The position numbers and the translations under genes were made by a program. The notes under the pieces were generated by a model. That model saw only the letters and a program-made list of their open reading frames with translations. It did no database searches and was not told the DNA's origin. From the NCBI GenBank assembly GCA_913055845.1, contig CAJXKO010000021.1, positions 1 through 36,169 on the forward strand: DNA of 36,169 bases, given 5' to 3'. This document shows, one piece after another, positions 25,303 through 34,271 of this stretch. Numbering within the stretch: the first letter of the stretch is position 1; the number at the start of each line of letters is the position of its first letter. The DNA is from an uncultured Bacteroidota bacterium (GTDB lineage: Bacteria > Bacteroidota > Rhodothermia > Rhodothermales > Salinibacteraceae).

Positions 25303-26814
25303 TCAGGACTCTCCGCGGGTCCGCACGGAGTTATCCAGATGGTCTACGAGAAGGCGCACCCCAAATCCCGTGCCGCCCTTGGGCTGGTATGCCTGATCGG
25401 TTTTGCGAAAGGCAGGCCCGGCGATGTCGAGGTGAAGCCAGGGCATCTCGTCCACGAAGTGCTCCAGGAACTTGCCGGCCGTGATGGCACCGGCCTTCCG
25501 ACCGCCCACGTTCTTGAGGTCGGCCACGTCGCTCTCCAGGTGCTCGTTGTACGTGTCGTACATCGGAAGCGGGTGGACGCGCTCGCCCGTCCGCTCGCCG
25601 GCACGCTGGATCGCGTAGAGGCGCTCGGCAGCGGCGTCGGTCTCGCTGGTCATGACGCCAGCGGCGGCCTGGCCCAACGCCACGACACAGCTTCCGGTGA
25701 GGGTAGCTACGTCGATGACTAGTTCAGGGGAGTAGTGGTCGACGGCGTAGGACAACGCATCGGCCAAGAGCAGGCGGCCTTCGGCATCGGTGTTCAGGAT
25801 CTCGACGGTGGCGCCAGAATGCATGCGCACCACGTCGCCCGGGACGTAGGCCTTCCGGCCGGGACGATTGTCGGTGGCGGGTACGAGCCCCACTACGTGA
25901 AGAGGCACGTCGAGGTCGGCCAGTGCCTCAAAAGCCCCCACAACCGCGGCCGCCCCGCCCATGTCGGCCTTCATCATGTCCATTGAGTCTTTCGTGTTCT
26001 TCAGGGACAACCCGCCAGTATCGAAGACCACGCCCTTCCCCACCAGCACCACCGGGGCGTCGTTCACGGCGTTTGACGGCGCCCACCGCAGGATCGAAAA
26101 TGTCGGCGGGTCGAAACTACCACGGTTCACAGCGAGCACGCCGCCCATGCCCTCCTCGCGAATGCGATCTTCCCCCCACGTTTCCACCGCGTACCCGTGC
26201 GCCTCGCCCGATGCTTGGATGGTCTCGGCCAGTTGCCGGGCCGTTTTCTCGTCGGGCGACCGGTTCACGAGGTCCCGCGCCGTGCAGGCACCGGCAGCCT
26301 GAGCCTGCCCGCGCTCCGCCCCTTCTTCGACGGAAGGGAGGTCGTGCTCCTCCCCCACGTGCACGACAATTGTCGACGGCCCCTCAAAACCATCGTCGGT
26401 CTTGTAGCGGCGGTACCGGTACCCCCCCAGCATGAGTCCTTCCACGAGCCCTTGTGCAGCCCGGGTGTCGTTGAGGGGACCGGACGCGGGCAGGAGCGCG
26501 GCCACCGTGTCGGCCTCGTGGTCAAGCGCGACTTTTGCCCCGGCGGCCGCGGCCGTCCGCAGGTCGTCCGCCTCGAAATCCGTACCGTCTCCCAGCCCCA
26601 CAAATACGACCCGGGGCGCCACCGTGTGCTCCGGATATAGCACCCGGGTGCGTCCCCGCTCCGCCTCAAAATCCTGCAGCCCCCGGTCCACCGCGGGCCC
26701 GAGCGTACCGGCGAGAGCATCGATAAGGGGCGCCGGGGGCGTAGTGGACACCGGAAGCAACAGCAGGTCCACCTCAAGGTCAACCGGTGCCTCTGTGGTC
26801 GTGGTAACGGTCAT
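25303..26814 (-). CDS. pepA: Leucyl aminopeptidase (M17)
   Basis: 503 residues, the normal length for this cytosolic two-zinc exopeptidase that removes N-terminal residues and takes part in peptide turnover. The N-terminal regulatory domain (about 1-165) is followed by the catalytic domain with GKGVVFDTGGLSLK (metal-binding Lys and Asp), MKADMGGAAAV, and the signature NTDAEGRLLLADAL at about 340-353. The C-terminus carries WLHLDIAGPAF and GGTGFGVRLLVDHL. It lies directly upstream of pdxA (48 bases). PepA of E. coli also binds DNA; nothing here tests that. Confidence 0.96.
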   Translation of the reverse strand: MTVTTTTEAPVDLEVDLLLLPVSTTPPAPLIDALAGTLGPAVDRGLQDFEAERGRTRVLYPEHTVAPRVVFVGLGDGTDFEADDLRTAAAAGAKVALDHEADTVAALLPASGPLNDTRAAQGLVEGLMLGGYRYRRYKTDDGFEGPSTIVVHVGEEHDLPSVEEGAERGQAQAAGACTARDLVNRSPDEKTARQLAETIQASGEAHGYAVETWGEDRIREEGMGGVLAVNRGSFDPPTFSILRWAPSNAVNDAPVVLVGKGVVFDTGGLSLKNTKDSMDMMKADMGGAAAVVGAFEALADLDVPLHVVGLVPATDNRPGRKAYVPGDVVRMHSGATVEILNTDAEGRLLLADALSYAVDHYSPELVIDVATLTGSCVVALGQAAAGVMTSETDAAAERLYAIQRAGERTGERVHPLPMYDTYNEHLESDVADLKNVGGRKAGAITAGKFLEHFVDEMPWLHLDIAGPAFRKTDQAYQPKGGTGFGVRLLVDHLDNSVRTRGES

Positions 26815-27001
26815 GGGGAAAGCGGTTACATCGACGAGGGATGCGGCGCAACGTCCGGGTTGCTGCAGTTTCCAGCCCCCGACCTTCCACTCCGCGGCGT
26901 CGTCACGTTAATCGCCGGTGACAATCAACGTCAACCCCGTCGCTACGGTGTTTTTGGGCGCTTCACAGAGCACAGGCCCGTCCTCCCAAAACGAAAGGCC
27001 G

Positions 27002-28075
27002 CTAATTGGAGTCCGAGGCGGCATCCAAGAGAGTCTCCAGGTAAGACTGATCCTCGGGCGAGAGATCGTCATCGGGGGCGTGGCGCGGCTCGAACGCAAT
27101 ATAGTCGGCGGCCGCGTCGATCACGTCCTCGATGGTCTTTTCGAAAGTCGGGCGCTTCACGTACGCGCCCGAGGCGTTGCGGTGTCCTCCTCCCCCAAAA
27201 TGGCGCGCCCACTCGTCAACGCGGACGTCTGCTTCCGAGCGAAAACTAATCTTGGCCCCGTCGTCGGTCTCGGAAAACAGAAGCGCTGCCTTTACGCCTT
27301 CGATGGAAAGGACATAGTTGACAAAGCCCTGCTTGTCGTCCCAGCTCGCCCCCGTGTCCTCCACCATGCGCTGCGTAACCACAGAATAGCCGAGTTGGCC
27401 ATCGTAACGGAGCCGGATGCGATTCAGCATTCGACCGAGCAGGCGCAGGCCCGGCATTGACTTCCGGTCGTAGATGGTTTCGTGGATGGGTGCCGGCTCG
27501 ATACCGCCCCGCTCCAGAATGTCGGCGATGATGCGATGGAGCGCCGGCGTGACGCTGCTGTACCGGAACGACCCGGTGTCGGTCACGATGGCTGTGTACA
27601 GGGCCGTGGCGATGGCCCCGTCCAGATGCTCCGGGGCCAGACCATCGATAATCTCGTAGATCAATTCGCCCGTAGCCGCCGCCGTATCCCGCACAAACAG
27701 GACATCGAACCATCGCTCCGGGTCCAAGTGGTGGTCGATGAGTACTGTGGTGGCGGTGGCATCCCGGACGAGCGATCCGACCTTGCCGATCCGCTCCTCA
27801 TCGTTGGTGTCGAGCACGAAAGCCACGTCGGCCTCGGCCAATGCTTCCTGTTGCGAGAGGGCCCCATCGTAGACCTCTACCTGCTCGGCCCCTGGCATCC
27901 AGTCGAGGTTATAGTCGTGCTCGTCGCTGTTCACCATCGCCACCGTCTTCCCCATCTTCTCCAGAAATCGCCCGAGAGCAAGCTGGGACCCCAGGGCGTC
28001 CCCGTCCGCCCCCAGGTGCGTCGTGATGAAGAACCGATCGTTCTCCCGAATGAGCGCAAGTACGTCGTCGAGCAT
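27002..28075 (-). CDS. nrnA: DHH-family phosphoesterase, NrnA type (nanoRNase / pAp phosphatase)
   Basis: 357 residues, close to NrnA of other bacteria (about 310-340). The DHH motifs are present: HLGADGDALGS (20-30), DTNDEERIG (89-97), LIDHHLDP (112-119) and TAIVTDTGSFRYS. The DHHA1 domain ends with the RNA-binding GGGGHRNASG at about 293-300. Such enzymes degrade 2-5-mer RNAs and remove the 3'-phosphate from pAp. A 25-residue acidic tail (DDDLSPEDQSYLETL) is extra. It is 187 bases upstream of pepA on the same strand and divergent from the OmpA/PKD gene. Confidence 0.92.
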   Translation of the reverse strand: MLDDVLALIRENDRFFITTHLGADGDALGSQLALGRFLEKMGKTVAMVNSDEHDYNLDWMPGAEQVEVYDGALSQQEALAEADVAFVLDTNDEERIGKVGSLVRDATATTVLIDHHLDPERWFDVLFVRDTAAATGELIYEIIDGLAPEHLDGAIATALYTAIVTDTGSFRYSSVTPALHRIIADILERGGIEPAPIHETIYDRKSMPGLRLLGRMLNRIRLRYDGQLGYSVVTQRMVEDTGASWDDKQGFVNYVLSIEGVKAALLFSETDDGAKISFRSEADVRVDEWARHFGGGGHRNASGAYVKRPTFEKTIEDVIDAAADYIAFEPRHAPDDDLSPEDQSYLETLLDAASDSN

Positions 28076-28478
28076 GCGTCGCCTCCGGTGCTCCCATGGT
28101 CGAAATGGCTAGAATATCTTTCTCCTAACGGAGGGCGACAGGAAGGGTTCAGCCCTTCTGGAGGTCCCTCGATCCCGCAAATCGCTATGCCCCGGCGTCT
28201 GTCCACTATTTGGGAGGCGACTGCGCAATAACGCAACGCGTGCCCTCCGGACGAGCCTCGCCCCTGTACTTTACGGTGCGTTTTTGGAGCAATATTTTGG
28301 TATACAGTACTAGTTCTGGTCCATATCCAGGAGTTGTATCTATTCGGGGATGTTTTTCTCCGGGTCTTTCTTGAAATTCGCCGTGCCTGTACGCACTCTT
28401 CGATCTGCCCCGGCTGGGGGCCCGATGACCCGCCCTGTGGGCAAGAGCGCCTTCTCTTTTTCATTCCAGTTCGACGTC
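28076..28478. other. 403-base divergent intergenic region (nrnA / OmpA-PKD gene)
   Basis: This is the longest non-coding stretch in the window and its middle (28260-28335) is AT-richer than its surroundings. It holds the promoter described at 28270-28298, a 6-bp hairpin GAAGGG/CCCTTC (28142-28158) and a short CTCC-TAAC-GGAG hairpin near 28124. The plus-strand frame is open from 28350 but without a signal peptide, so I treat 28299-28478 as a long leader. No RNA gene recognised. Confidence 0.6.
28270..28298 (+). promoter_or_regulatory. Sigma70-like promoter of the OmpA/PKD gene
   Basis: TTTACG (28270-28275) and TATTTT (28293-28298) are separated by 17 bases, each matching four of six consensus positions. 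It would start transcription near 28305, leaving a leader of about 170 bases before the ATG at 28479. Confidence 0.5.
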
Positions 28479-30053
28479 ATGCATCGACGAGTCCTTTCAT
28501 CGCTTCTACTCCTTGCTCTTACAGCCTTCGCGCTCACTCCCGCCGTGCAGGCCCAATCGGACGGCTCTGCGGACGTGCACAATGGGCTTTATGGAAAGCT
28601 GGGCGTGGGCCTTTCGGATTACACAGGGGACTTTCCGATTCAGAACACGGGCTACCCCGTAGACTTCCAAGAATTCATCCGGGGCTCGGGCGCGCCGCTT
28701 ATGTTCGACGGGGAGCTGGGATACCAATTTTCGCCCAACTGGGCGCTCGCCGCTGGTTTCCAGGGTGGGAATTACCCCATCGTGGGGTACGCTGGGCCTG
28801 TAGACGACTCGTGGCGCTACACGCCGCACCTGCTCGGCCGCTACACCTTCGGCTCGCCCAACGAGTCACCAATCTCTTTTTACCTGGACCTCGGGGCCAA
28901 CGTCACATTCGGCGGGGACGATCCCCCCACGAGCGTCGGGTACGGCCCGTCCGTAGGTGGAGGTGTGGATATCCCCCTCAGCGATGCCCTTTCGTTCTAC
29001 GTTGAGTCGCGCTTCAACTTCACGCTCCCAGACGATGCCATTGACGGATCGGCAGACATCGGGGATCGGCCCGGCAGCGTAACACCGAAGACGGACGACC
29101 CCAAAGGAAGCTCCACGGGCCCGTTCGACTCGGTGAATCAACTGCTCGGCTTTGGCCTCAAGTTTAGCCTGACGACCCCGGTTCCCCCGAAGGTGCTATC
29201 ACTCGATGCACCATCCACCGCAGAGACAGGCAGTTCGGTCACCTTTGCGGCGTCGGTCAACGAGGACGACGCCAACAAGCCGCTTTCCTACCGCTGGCAG
29301 TTTGGAGACGGCAGTGCCGGGTCGGGCCTCACGGCCTCGCATACGTACAATCAGCCGGGGTCTTACACCGTCACCTTCACCGCCAGCAACGACGTTGGGG
29401 AGGCACGCCGCTCAGCCACGATTGAGGTAACGCCGCCGCCCCAGCCGGCCCGCATCGCATCGGTCAATGCAGACCCGAATCCGGTCGACGAGGGGACACC
29501 GGTCCGCTTCAACAGCACTGTGGAGGGGGACACCCCCGTGTCCCTGGAGTGGCGGTTTGGCGACGGGACGCGCGCAACCGGTACGTCGCCCCGCCACACC
29601 TACGAGGAGCCGGGCGAGTACACCGCGCGCCTGGAGGCGTCCAACGAGGCGGGCTCGGACACCCGTACCGTCACGGTGCAGGTCGAGCGGGTCCTCCCGG
29701 CAATCTGTTCGACAGTGAGTGAGTTCAACTCCGCCTTCTTTGAGCGCGGGTCGAGTACCCTCACCGAGGAGGCGCGGAGCAGTCTCCAGGAGAACGTGGA
29801 AGTGCTTGCCCAGTGCCCGAACCTGACGGTGCGAGTGGAAGCATTTGCGGCCCCGGGCGAGCCGACCCCGGAGGCCCTTTCGGCGGACCGCGCCGAAGCG
29901 GTCGCGGGCTTTTACCGGGACAACGGCGTACCGGCCGATCGCCTAACGGCCCAAGGCCAGGGGACGGTTGAGGGTGTGACGACGAAGAAGGGCGCCGCGC
30001 GGCAGTACCGGCGGGCCGACTCCGTTCTGGAGCGGGCGGACGGTGGGATGTAG
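28479..30053 (+). CDS. Outer-membrane protein: beta-barrel, two PKD domains, OmpA-like C-terminus
   Basis: 524 residues from the ATG at 28479, chosen because MHRRVLSSLLLLALTAFALT leads to the cut after AVQA (about 25); the frame is open 43 codons upstream. Parts in order: an N-terminal barrel (about 30-235, with GLYGKLGVGLSDYTGDF and the GG-rich strands), two PKD domains (about 240-322 and 325-406, with WQFGDGSA and WRFGDGTR, each followed by HTY and PGxYT), and an OmpA-like domain (about 410-510). The latter keeps a Cys pair (CSTVSEF, AQCPN) and LSADRAEAV, but the usual GHTD segment reads EAFAAPGE, so peptidoglycan binding is doubtful. A cell-surface structural or adhesion role is inferred. 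Confidence 0.85.
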   Translation: MHRRVLSSLLLLALTAFALTPAVQAQSDGSADVHNGLYGKLGVGLSDYTGDFPIQNTGYPVDFQEFIRGSGAPLMFDGELGYQFSPNWALAAGFQGGNYPIVGYAGPVDDSWRYTPHLLGRYTFGSPNESPISFYLDLGANVTFGGDDPPTSVGYGPSVGGGVDIPLSDALSFYVESRFNFTLPDDAIDGSADIGDRPGSVTPKTDDPKGSSTGPFDSVNQLLGFGLKFSLTTPVPPKVLSLDAPSTAETGSSVTFAASVNEDDANKPLSYRWQFGDGSAGSGLTASHTYNQPGSYTVTFTASNDVGEARRSATIEVTPPPQPARIASVNADPNPVDEGTPVRFNSTVEGDTPVSLEWRFGDGTRATGTSPRHTYEEPGEYTARLEASNEAGSDTRTVTVQVERVLPAICSTVSEFNSAFFERGSSTLTEEARSSLQENVEVLAQCPNLTVRVEAFAAPGEPTPEALSADRAEAVAGFYRDNGVPADRLTAQGQGTVEGVTTKKGAARQYRRADSVLERADGGM

Positions 30054-30106
30054 CGCCCTGCTCTTTTGCCGAAATCGGACGGTGAGCCGTTCCGGGCGGG
30101 GGGCCG

Positions 30107-31474
30107 CTACCCCTCGACCCATACGGTCTTCGCGTTCACGAACTCGCGGATGCCGTGGTGGGAGAGCTCTCGCCCGTAGCCGCTGTCCTTAATGCCTCCG
30201 AAGGGAAGACGCGGGTCGCTCTTCGTCATTTCGTTGACGAACGCGCAGCCCACCTCTAACTGCCGGGCCATGCGCTCGCCCTTTTCTACATCTTCGGTAA
30301 ACACACTGCCCCCCAGGCCGAAGCGGGTGTCGTTCGCCAGCGCCACGGCGTGCTCGGCGTCGTTGGCCGCCACGATGGAGGCTACCGGCCCAAAGATCTC
30401 CTCTTCGAACGCGACCGTGCCGGGTTCAACGTCCGCGAGCACCGTCGGAGCGTAGTAAAAGCCGTCGCGCTCGAGGGTGTGCCCCCCGGCCAACGCGGTC
30501 GCCCCTTGCCCAATGGCGCGCTCCACCTGATTGTGCACGTCGGCCCGGAGGTCCGCCCGGGCCATCGGCCCGATGTCGGTATGGGTATCGGTCGGGTCCC
30601 CGACTGCAAGGGCCTCCACCTCTTCGATGAGGCGACCCGTAAAGTCGTCGAGCACCGGCTGCTCCACAATGAACCGCTTGGCCGCAATGCAGCTCTGCCC
30701 GTTGTTTTGCATGCGGGCAGTGCAGCCGACCGCCGCCGCCCGGTTGAGGTCCGCGTCGGCACAAACGATGAAAGGGTCGGAGCCGCCCAGCTCCAGCACC
30801 GTCGGCTTCACCTGAGCGGCGGCCTGCTGGGCCACCGCCTGCCCGGCGGGGACACTGCCGGTGAGGGTGGCTCCTCGTACACGATGATCGTCGAGCACGT
30901 CGCTCACGGTATCCTCCTCGATTCGGAGGACCTGAAGCTCATGGTCCGTAAAGCCGGCGCCCCGAAAAACGTCCGCGATGGCCTCGGCGCAGCCGGTCAC
31001 GTTGGGCGCGTGTTTCAGGAGGACCGCGTTGCCGGCCATTAAGGCCGGCGCACCAAAGCGAAAGAGCTGCCAGAACGGATAATTCCACGGCATGATGGCC
31101 AGGATGGGCCCGAGCGGCTCGTAGGCGACATAGCTCTTCGTAGCGTCGGTCTCGACCGGCTCGTCGGCGAGAAATTCGGCGCCACGGTCGGCATAATACC
31201 GACATACCCAGGCACACTTTTCGGCCTCAGCTTCGGCCTGTGCGATGGGCTTGCCCATCTCTTCGGTCATGAGTGCCCCGTACGAATGGGCGTGGTTCTC
31301 CAACCGGTCGGCCGCGCGTCGCAGTCGCCGGGCGCGCTCGGACGCCGACCGGGCCCGGTTGGCAGCGAAGCCTGCCGTGGCGCGGTCAAGCCGCTGCTCC
31401 ACCTCGTCGGCCGTGTGGAGCGGGTAGTCGTCGATGGAGGTGTCGGTGGCGGGGTTCGTGGAGGTGAGGGGCAT
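30107..31474 (-). CDS. NAD(P)-dependent succinate-semialdehyde dehydrogenase, Sad/YneI type
   Basis: 455 residues from the ATG at 31474 (another ATG is five codons upstream; the open frame reaches 31813 without family similarity). The segments LLKHAPNVTGCAEAIADVF, VLELGGSDPFIV (general-base Glu), NNGQSCIAAKRF (nucleophilic Cys) and GRELSHHGIREF with NAKTVW follow the E. coli YneI (Sad) subgroup closely. It oxidises succinate semialdehyde or a similar aldehyde to the acid; the real substrate is not shown by sequence. It is convergent with the OmpA/PKD gene (53 bases) and divergent from rnc. Confidence 0.88.
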   Translation of the reverse strand: MPLTSTNPATDTSIDDYPLHTADEVEQRLDRATAGFAANRARSASERARRLRRAADRLENHAHSYGALMTEEMGKPIAQAEAEAEKCAWVCRYYADRGAEFLADEPVETDATKSYVAYEPLGPILAIMPWNYPFWQLFRFGAPALMAGNAVLLKHAPNVTGCAEAIADVFRGAGFTDHELQVLRIEEDTVSDVLDDHRVRGATLTGSVPAGQAVAQQAAAQVKPTVLELGGSDPFIVCADADLNRAAAVGCTARMQNNGQSCIAAKRFIVEQPVLDDFTGRLIEEVEALAVGDPTDTHTDIGPMARADLRADVHNQVERAIGQGATALAGGHTLERDGFYYAPTVLADVEPGTVAFEEEIFGPVASIVAANDAEHAVALANDTRFGLGGSVFTEDVEKGERMARQLEVGCAFVNEMTKSDPRLPFGGIKDSGYGRELSHHGIREFVNAKTVWVEG

Positions 31475-31509
31475 CGGAGCAGTGCGCATCGTGAGACATG
31501 GAGCGGTTG

Positions 31510-31537
31510 TCGTGTTTGCACGAGGCCCCTTGAGGGG
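31510..31537. repeat. Two adjacent short palindromes between ALDH and rnc genes
   Basis: TCGTG-TTTG-CACGA (31510-31523) and CCCCT-TG-AGGGG (31526-31537) lie side by side in the divergent gap, 36 bases upstream of the aldehyde dehydrogenase start. They may be an operator pair; no promoter hexamers could be placed firmly beside them. Confidence 0.4.
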
Positions 31538-31668
31538 TGATCCTCCGTGCCCGTGGTCTTCCCTCCTATTCTTCTTCCTGTGTCTTCGTCGAGTTCTTAG
31601 ATCTTGTGCCATTGGTCCTCGTAGATAGGACGGATGTTTTGCACTCAGGTCCCCATTCCTGCCGTCGT

Positions 31669-32397
31669 ATGAACGAGTTCTCACTCCCCCCCGATGTCCG
31701 TATCGCCCGCGACACCGTAGAGCAACTGGTGGGACGCTCCATCCGGGACCTCTCGATTTATCGTCGGGCGCTGACGCACCGGTCGCTGCTGCGGGTGTAC
31801 CCCGAGCAGTCACTCCTCTCCAATGAGCGGTTGGAATTTCTGGGAGACGCGCTGCTCGATGTGTTCGTCGGCGAAGTCCTGTACGAGCGCCTGCCGGACG
31901 AGGACGAAGGAGCGCTCACGCGGCTTCGTGCCCGCCTGGTCAGCGAGCAGCCCCTGGCCACCTACGCCCGCCGGATGGACCTGGGGGAACACCTCCTCAT
32001 GAGCACAAACGCGGCGCGGGACCAGGGCCGCGACAATCCGAGTATTCTGGCCGATGCCTTCGAGGCACTCGTGGGGGCGGTCTACCAGGACCAAGGATAC
32101 GCCGCCGCGCGGGCGTTCGTCCACGATCAGGTCATCGACCCATTCGACCTGATGGCCCTGGCGGCTCAGGACGAGAACTACAAAAGTCAGCTCCTCGAAC
32201 ACATGCAGGCCCACGGGCGTCCCCAGCCCACGTACCGAGTGGTGCATGAAACCGGCCCCAGCCACGACAAGACGTTTACCGTGGAGGTACAGGTGGGGGA
32301 CACCGGCTACGAGCAGGGCACAGCAGGCAACAAACAGGAGGCCGAGCAGGAGGCCGCCCGTCGCACCCTCGCACAGCTGGCCGCTGCGGACGCGTGA
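31669..32397 (+). CDS. rnc: Ribonuclease III
   Basis: 242 residues from the ATG at 31669. RNase III cuts double-stranded RNA, including rRNA precursors. The signature NERLEFLGDALLD (52-64) and the second acidic cluster DAFEALVGAVYQDQGY (about 129-144) provide the metal ligands. The dsRNA-binding domain spans about 170-240 (NYKSQLLEHMQAHGRPQPTY and GNKQEAEQEAARRTL). Length and order are normal. It begins a plus-strand cluster: the phosphatase gene follows after 50 bases and the MBL gene after that. No acpP or fabF is next to it, unlike the common arrangement in Bacteroidetes. Confidence 0.96.
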   Translation: MNEFSLPPDVRIARDTVEQLVGRSIRDLSIYRRALTHRSLLRVYPEQSLLSNERLEFLGDALLDVFVGEVLYERLPDEDEGALTRLRARLVSEQPLATYARRMDLGEHLLMSTNAARDQGRDNPSILADAFEALVGAVYQDQGYAAARAFVHDQVIDPFDLMALAAQDENYKSQLLEHMQAHGRPQPTYRVVHETGPSHDKTFTVEVQVGDTGYEQGTAGNKQEAEQEAARRTLAQLAAADA

Positions 32398-32447
32398 CTC
32401 TCCTTCCGACGCCGCCCCAGTTTCTCTCTGAAAACCGACCATTCCCC

Positions 32448-33254
32448 ATGTCGACCCTCTCTGCCGAACTCGACCTCGCACTCGACCTCGCCCGCACGGC
32501 CGAGGCCGAGATTCTCCCCCGTTTCCGCCACGTCAGCGTCACCGAAAAACCGGACGGCACGGAGGTTACCGAGGCGGATCGGGAGGCCGAGCGGGTAATG
32601 CGAGAGCATCTGGCGGACGCCCGGCCCGACCACGCGGTGCTGGGAGAGGAGTTTGGCGAGAGCGGCCCGGACGATGCCCACTACCGCTGGGTCCTGGACC
32701 CCGTAGACGGCACGGCGGGCTTCACAATTGGGGTCCCCCTGTTCGGCACGCTCGTGGCCCTGCTGGCCGATGACGAGCCGGTCGTCGGAGTCATCCACTT
32801 CCCGGCCATCAACGAGACCGTGTACGCGGCACGGGGCGAGGGCTGCCGGTTCCGTACGACGGACGATGAGATGACAGTGACCGTAGACCCGGTCGACGCG
32901 CTGGGCGACGCTACCGTCACCAGTACTGCCCTTCACAGCTCCGACGTGACGACCGCAGAAGGACAAATCCCCTACCGCCTCACGGACGTCGTGCGGCAGG
33001 CGGGAAAATTCCGCTTCGTGACGGATTGCCTCCAGCACGCCCTCGTGGCGCGGGGCCGCACCCATGCGGCCATCGACACCCTCATGCGCCCCTGGGACGT
33101 GGCAGCCCTGGTGCCCTGCGTGCGAGAGGCCGGCGGCGTGGCTGCCCCCCTCGATCCCACCGCCGATGACGTGGTGTTCGGCGGCAGCCTCGTCACCGCA
33201 AGCAGTGATGCACTGCTCCGTGCGGTGCGCACCCGGCTTCAACCCACGGACTAG
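32448..33254 (+). CDS. hisN: Inositol-monophosphatase family, histidinol-phosphatase (HisN)-like
   Basis: 268 residues from the ATG at 32448. The Mg-dependent phosphatase motifs are GEEFG (66-70), DPVDGTAGF (84-92) and WDVAAL (216-221) before CVREAGG. The text VPLFGTLVALL after the DGT motif is characteristic of HisN, the histidinol-phosphate phosphatase branch, more than of SuhB or CysQ. A hisI gene is present 15 kb away, so histidine synthesis is expected, but the substrate is an inference. It lies 50 bases after rnc and 84 before the MBL gene on the same strand, probably co-transcribed. Confidence 0.8.
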   Translation: MSTLSAELDLALDLARTAEAEILPRFRHVSVTEKPDGTEVTEADREAERVMREHLADARPDHAVLGEEFGESGPDDAHYRWVLDPVDGTAGFTIGVPLFGTLVALLADDEPVVGVIHFPAINETVYAARGEGCRFRTTDDEMTVTVDPVDALGDATVTSTALHSSDVTTAEGQIPYRLTDVVRQAGKFRFVTDCLQHALVARGRTHAAIDTLMRPWDVAALVPCVREAGGVAAPLDPTADDVVFGGSLVTASSDALLRAVRTRLQPTD

Positions 33255-33338
33255 GGGATGGCCCCCTCCGCCTCCGTGGTGTCGTCCGGCAATCCTTCGC
33301 CCCGTCGTTGCGCCATTCCCCGCGTCCCTGCCTCCACG

Positions 33339-34268
33339 ATGACCGACCGCCTCCACACGCTCGACCTCCGCTTTCAGGATCAGCCGGGTACCATCGCGGC
33401 CTATCTGCTGCGGCACGACGATGGCGCGGCGCTCGTCGAAACAGGTCCCGGCACTACCTTTCCAATGCTACAGGCCCGGCTCGCCGAACACGGCCTCACC
33501 CCGGCCGACCTCTCGGCGGTGTTGCTTACGCACATCCATCTCGACCACGCCGGTGCCGCTGGGCACTTGGCCGAGCACGGCGCTACGATCTACGCCCACC
33601 ACGCCGGCGTGCCTCACCTCGCCGACCCCGAACGGCTCCTGAAGAGCGCCACGCGCATCTACGGCGACGACATGGACCGGCTCTGGGGCGAGATGCGTCC
33701 GGTGCCCGAGGACCAACTGATCGCCCTCGACGACAAGGATTCCGTTCCGCTGGGCGACCACGAGGCCCTCGCGCTCAACACGCCCGGTCACGCCTCCCAC
33801 CATCTGAGCTACGTCGTCGGGGAGGCGTGCTTCACAGGCGACGTAGGAGGAGTACGAATGCCCGGCGAGACACACGTGGAGCTTCCCCTGGCACCCCCCG
33901 AGATCCAGCTCGAGGCCTGGCGTGAGAGCCTCACGCGGCTCCGAACGGCGATAGACCGCCACGATGTGTCTCGGCTCGCTCTCACGCACTTCGGCGTCTA
34001 CGACGACGTGGACGCCCACCTCGATCGCCTCGACACTGCCCTCGACGCTGCGGGTCGGTGGGCGGCCGACACGGTGCCCGCGCTCGCCGACGATGACGAG
34101 GCATTGCGCGAGGCGGCCACGGAGTGGATGCGCGGCCTCGCCACTACCAACGGCGTGGACGATGAGGCGTGGGCCCGCTACGAGCTGGCCAACCCGAGCT
34201 GGATGGCGGCGCTGGGCCTGCGGCGGTACTGGCAGAAGCACAAGGCCCCACCGTCGTCTCGGATGTAG
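33339..34268 (+). CDS. MBL-fold metallo-hydrolase
   Basis: 309 residues from the ATG at 33339 (27 more open codons upstream lack similarity). The metallo-beta-lactamase site is complete: HIHLDH (65-70), His151 in NTPGHASHH and Asp168 in CFTGDVGG, then a late His in LALTHFGVYDD. The C-terminal about 80 residues are helical (LDTALDAAGRWAADTVPALA and YELANPSWMAALGLRRYWQK). This is the generic hydrolase/glyoxalase-II-like group; the substrate cannot be told. It is the last gene of the rnc cluster and ends three bases from the convergent yhbY stop. Confidence 0.87.
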   Translation: MTDRLHTLDLRFQDQPGTIAAYLLRHDDGAALVETGPGTTFPMLQARLAEHGLTPADLSAVLLTHIHLDHAGAAGHLAEHGATIYAHHAGVPHLADPERLLKSATRIYGDDMDRLWGEMRPVPEDQLIALDDKDSVPLGDHEALALNTPGHASHHLSYVVGEACFTGDVGGVRMPGETHVELPLAPPEIQLEAWRESLTRLRTAIDRHDVSRLALTHFGVYDDVDAHLDRLDTALDAAGRWAADTVPALADDDEALREAATEWMRGLATTNGVDDEAWARYELANPSWMAALGLRRYWQKHKAPPSSRM

Positions 34269-34271
34269 GAA

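Noticed and set aside
26908-27099. 63-residue minus-strand frame running past the nrnA stop into the gap before pepA
   Set aside because: It overlaps the nrnA 3' end in another frame and its N-terminal half is a shadow; no family resemblance or start signal.
31606-31642. Possible Bacteroidetes-type promoter for rnc (ATTG, about 20 bases, then ATGTTTTG)
   Set aside because: The -7 element matches only the TTTG half of the consensus.
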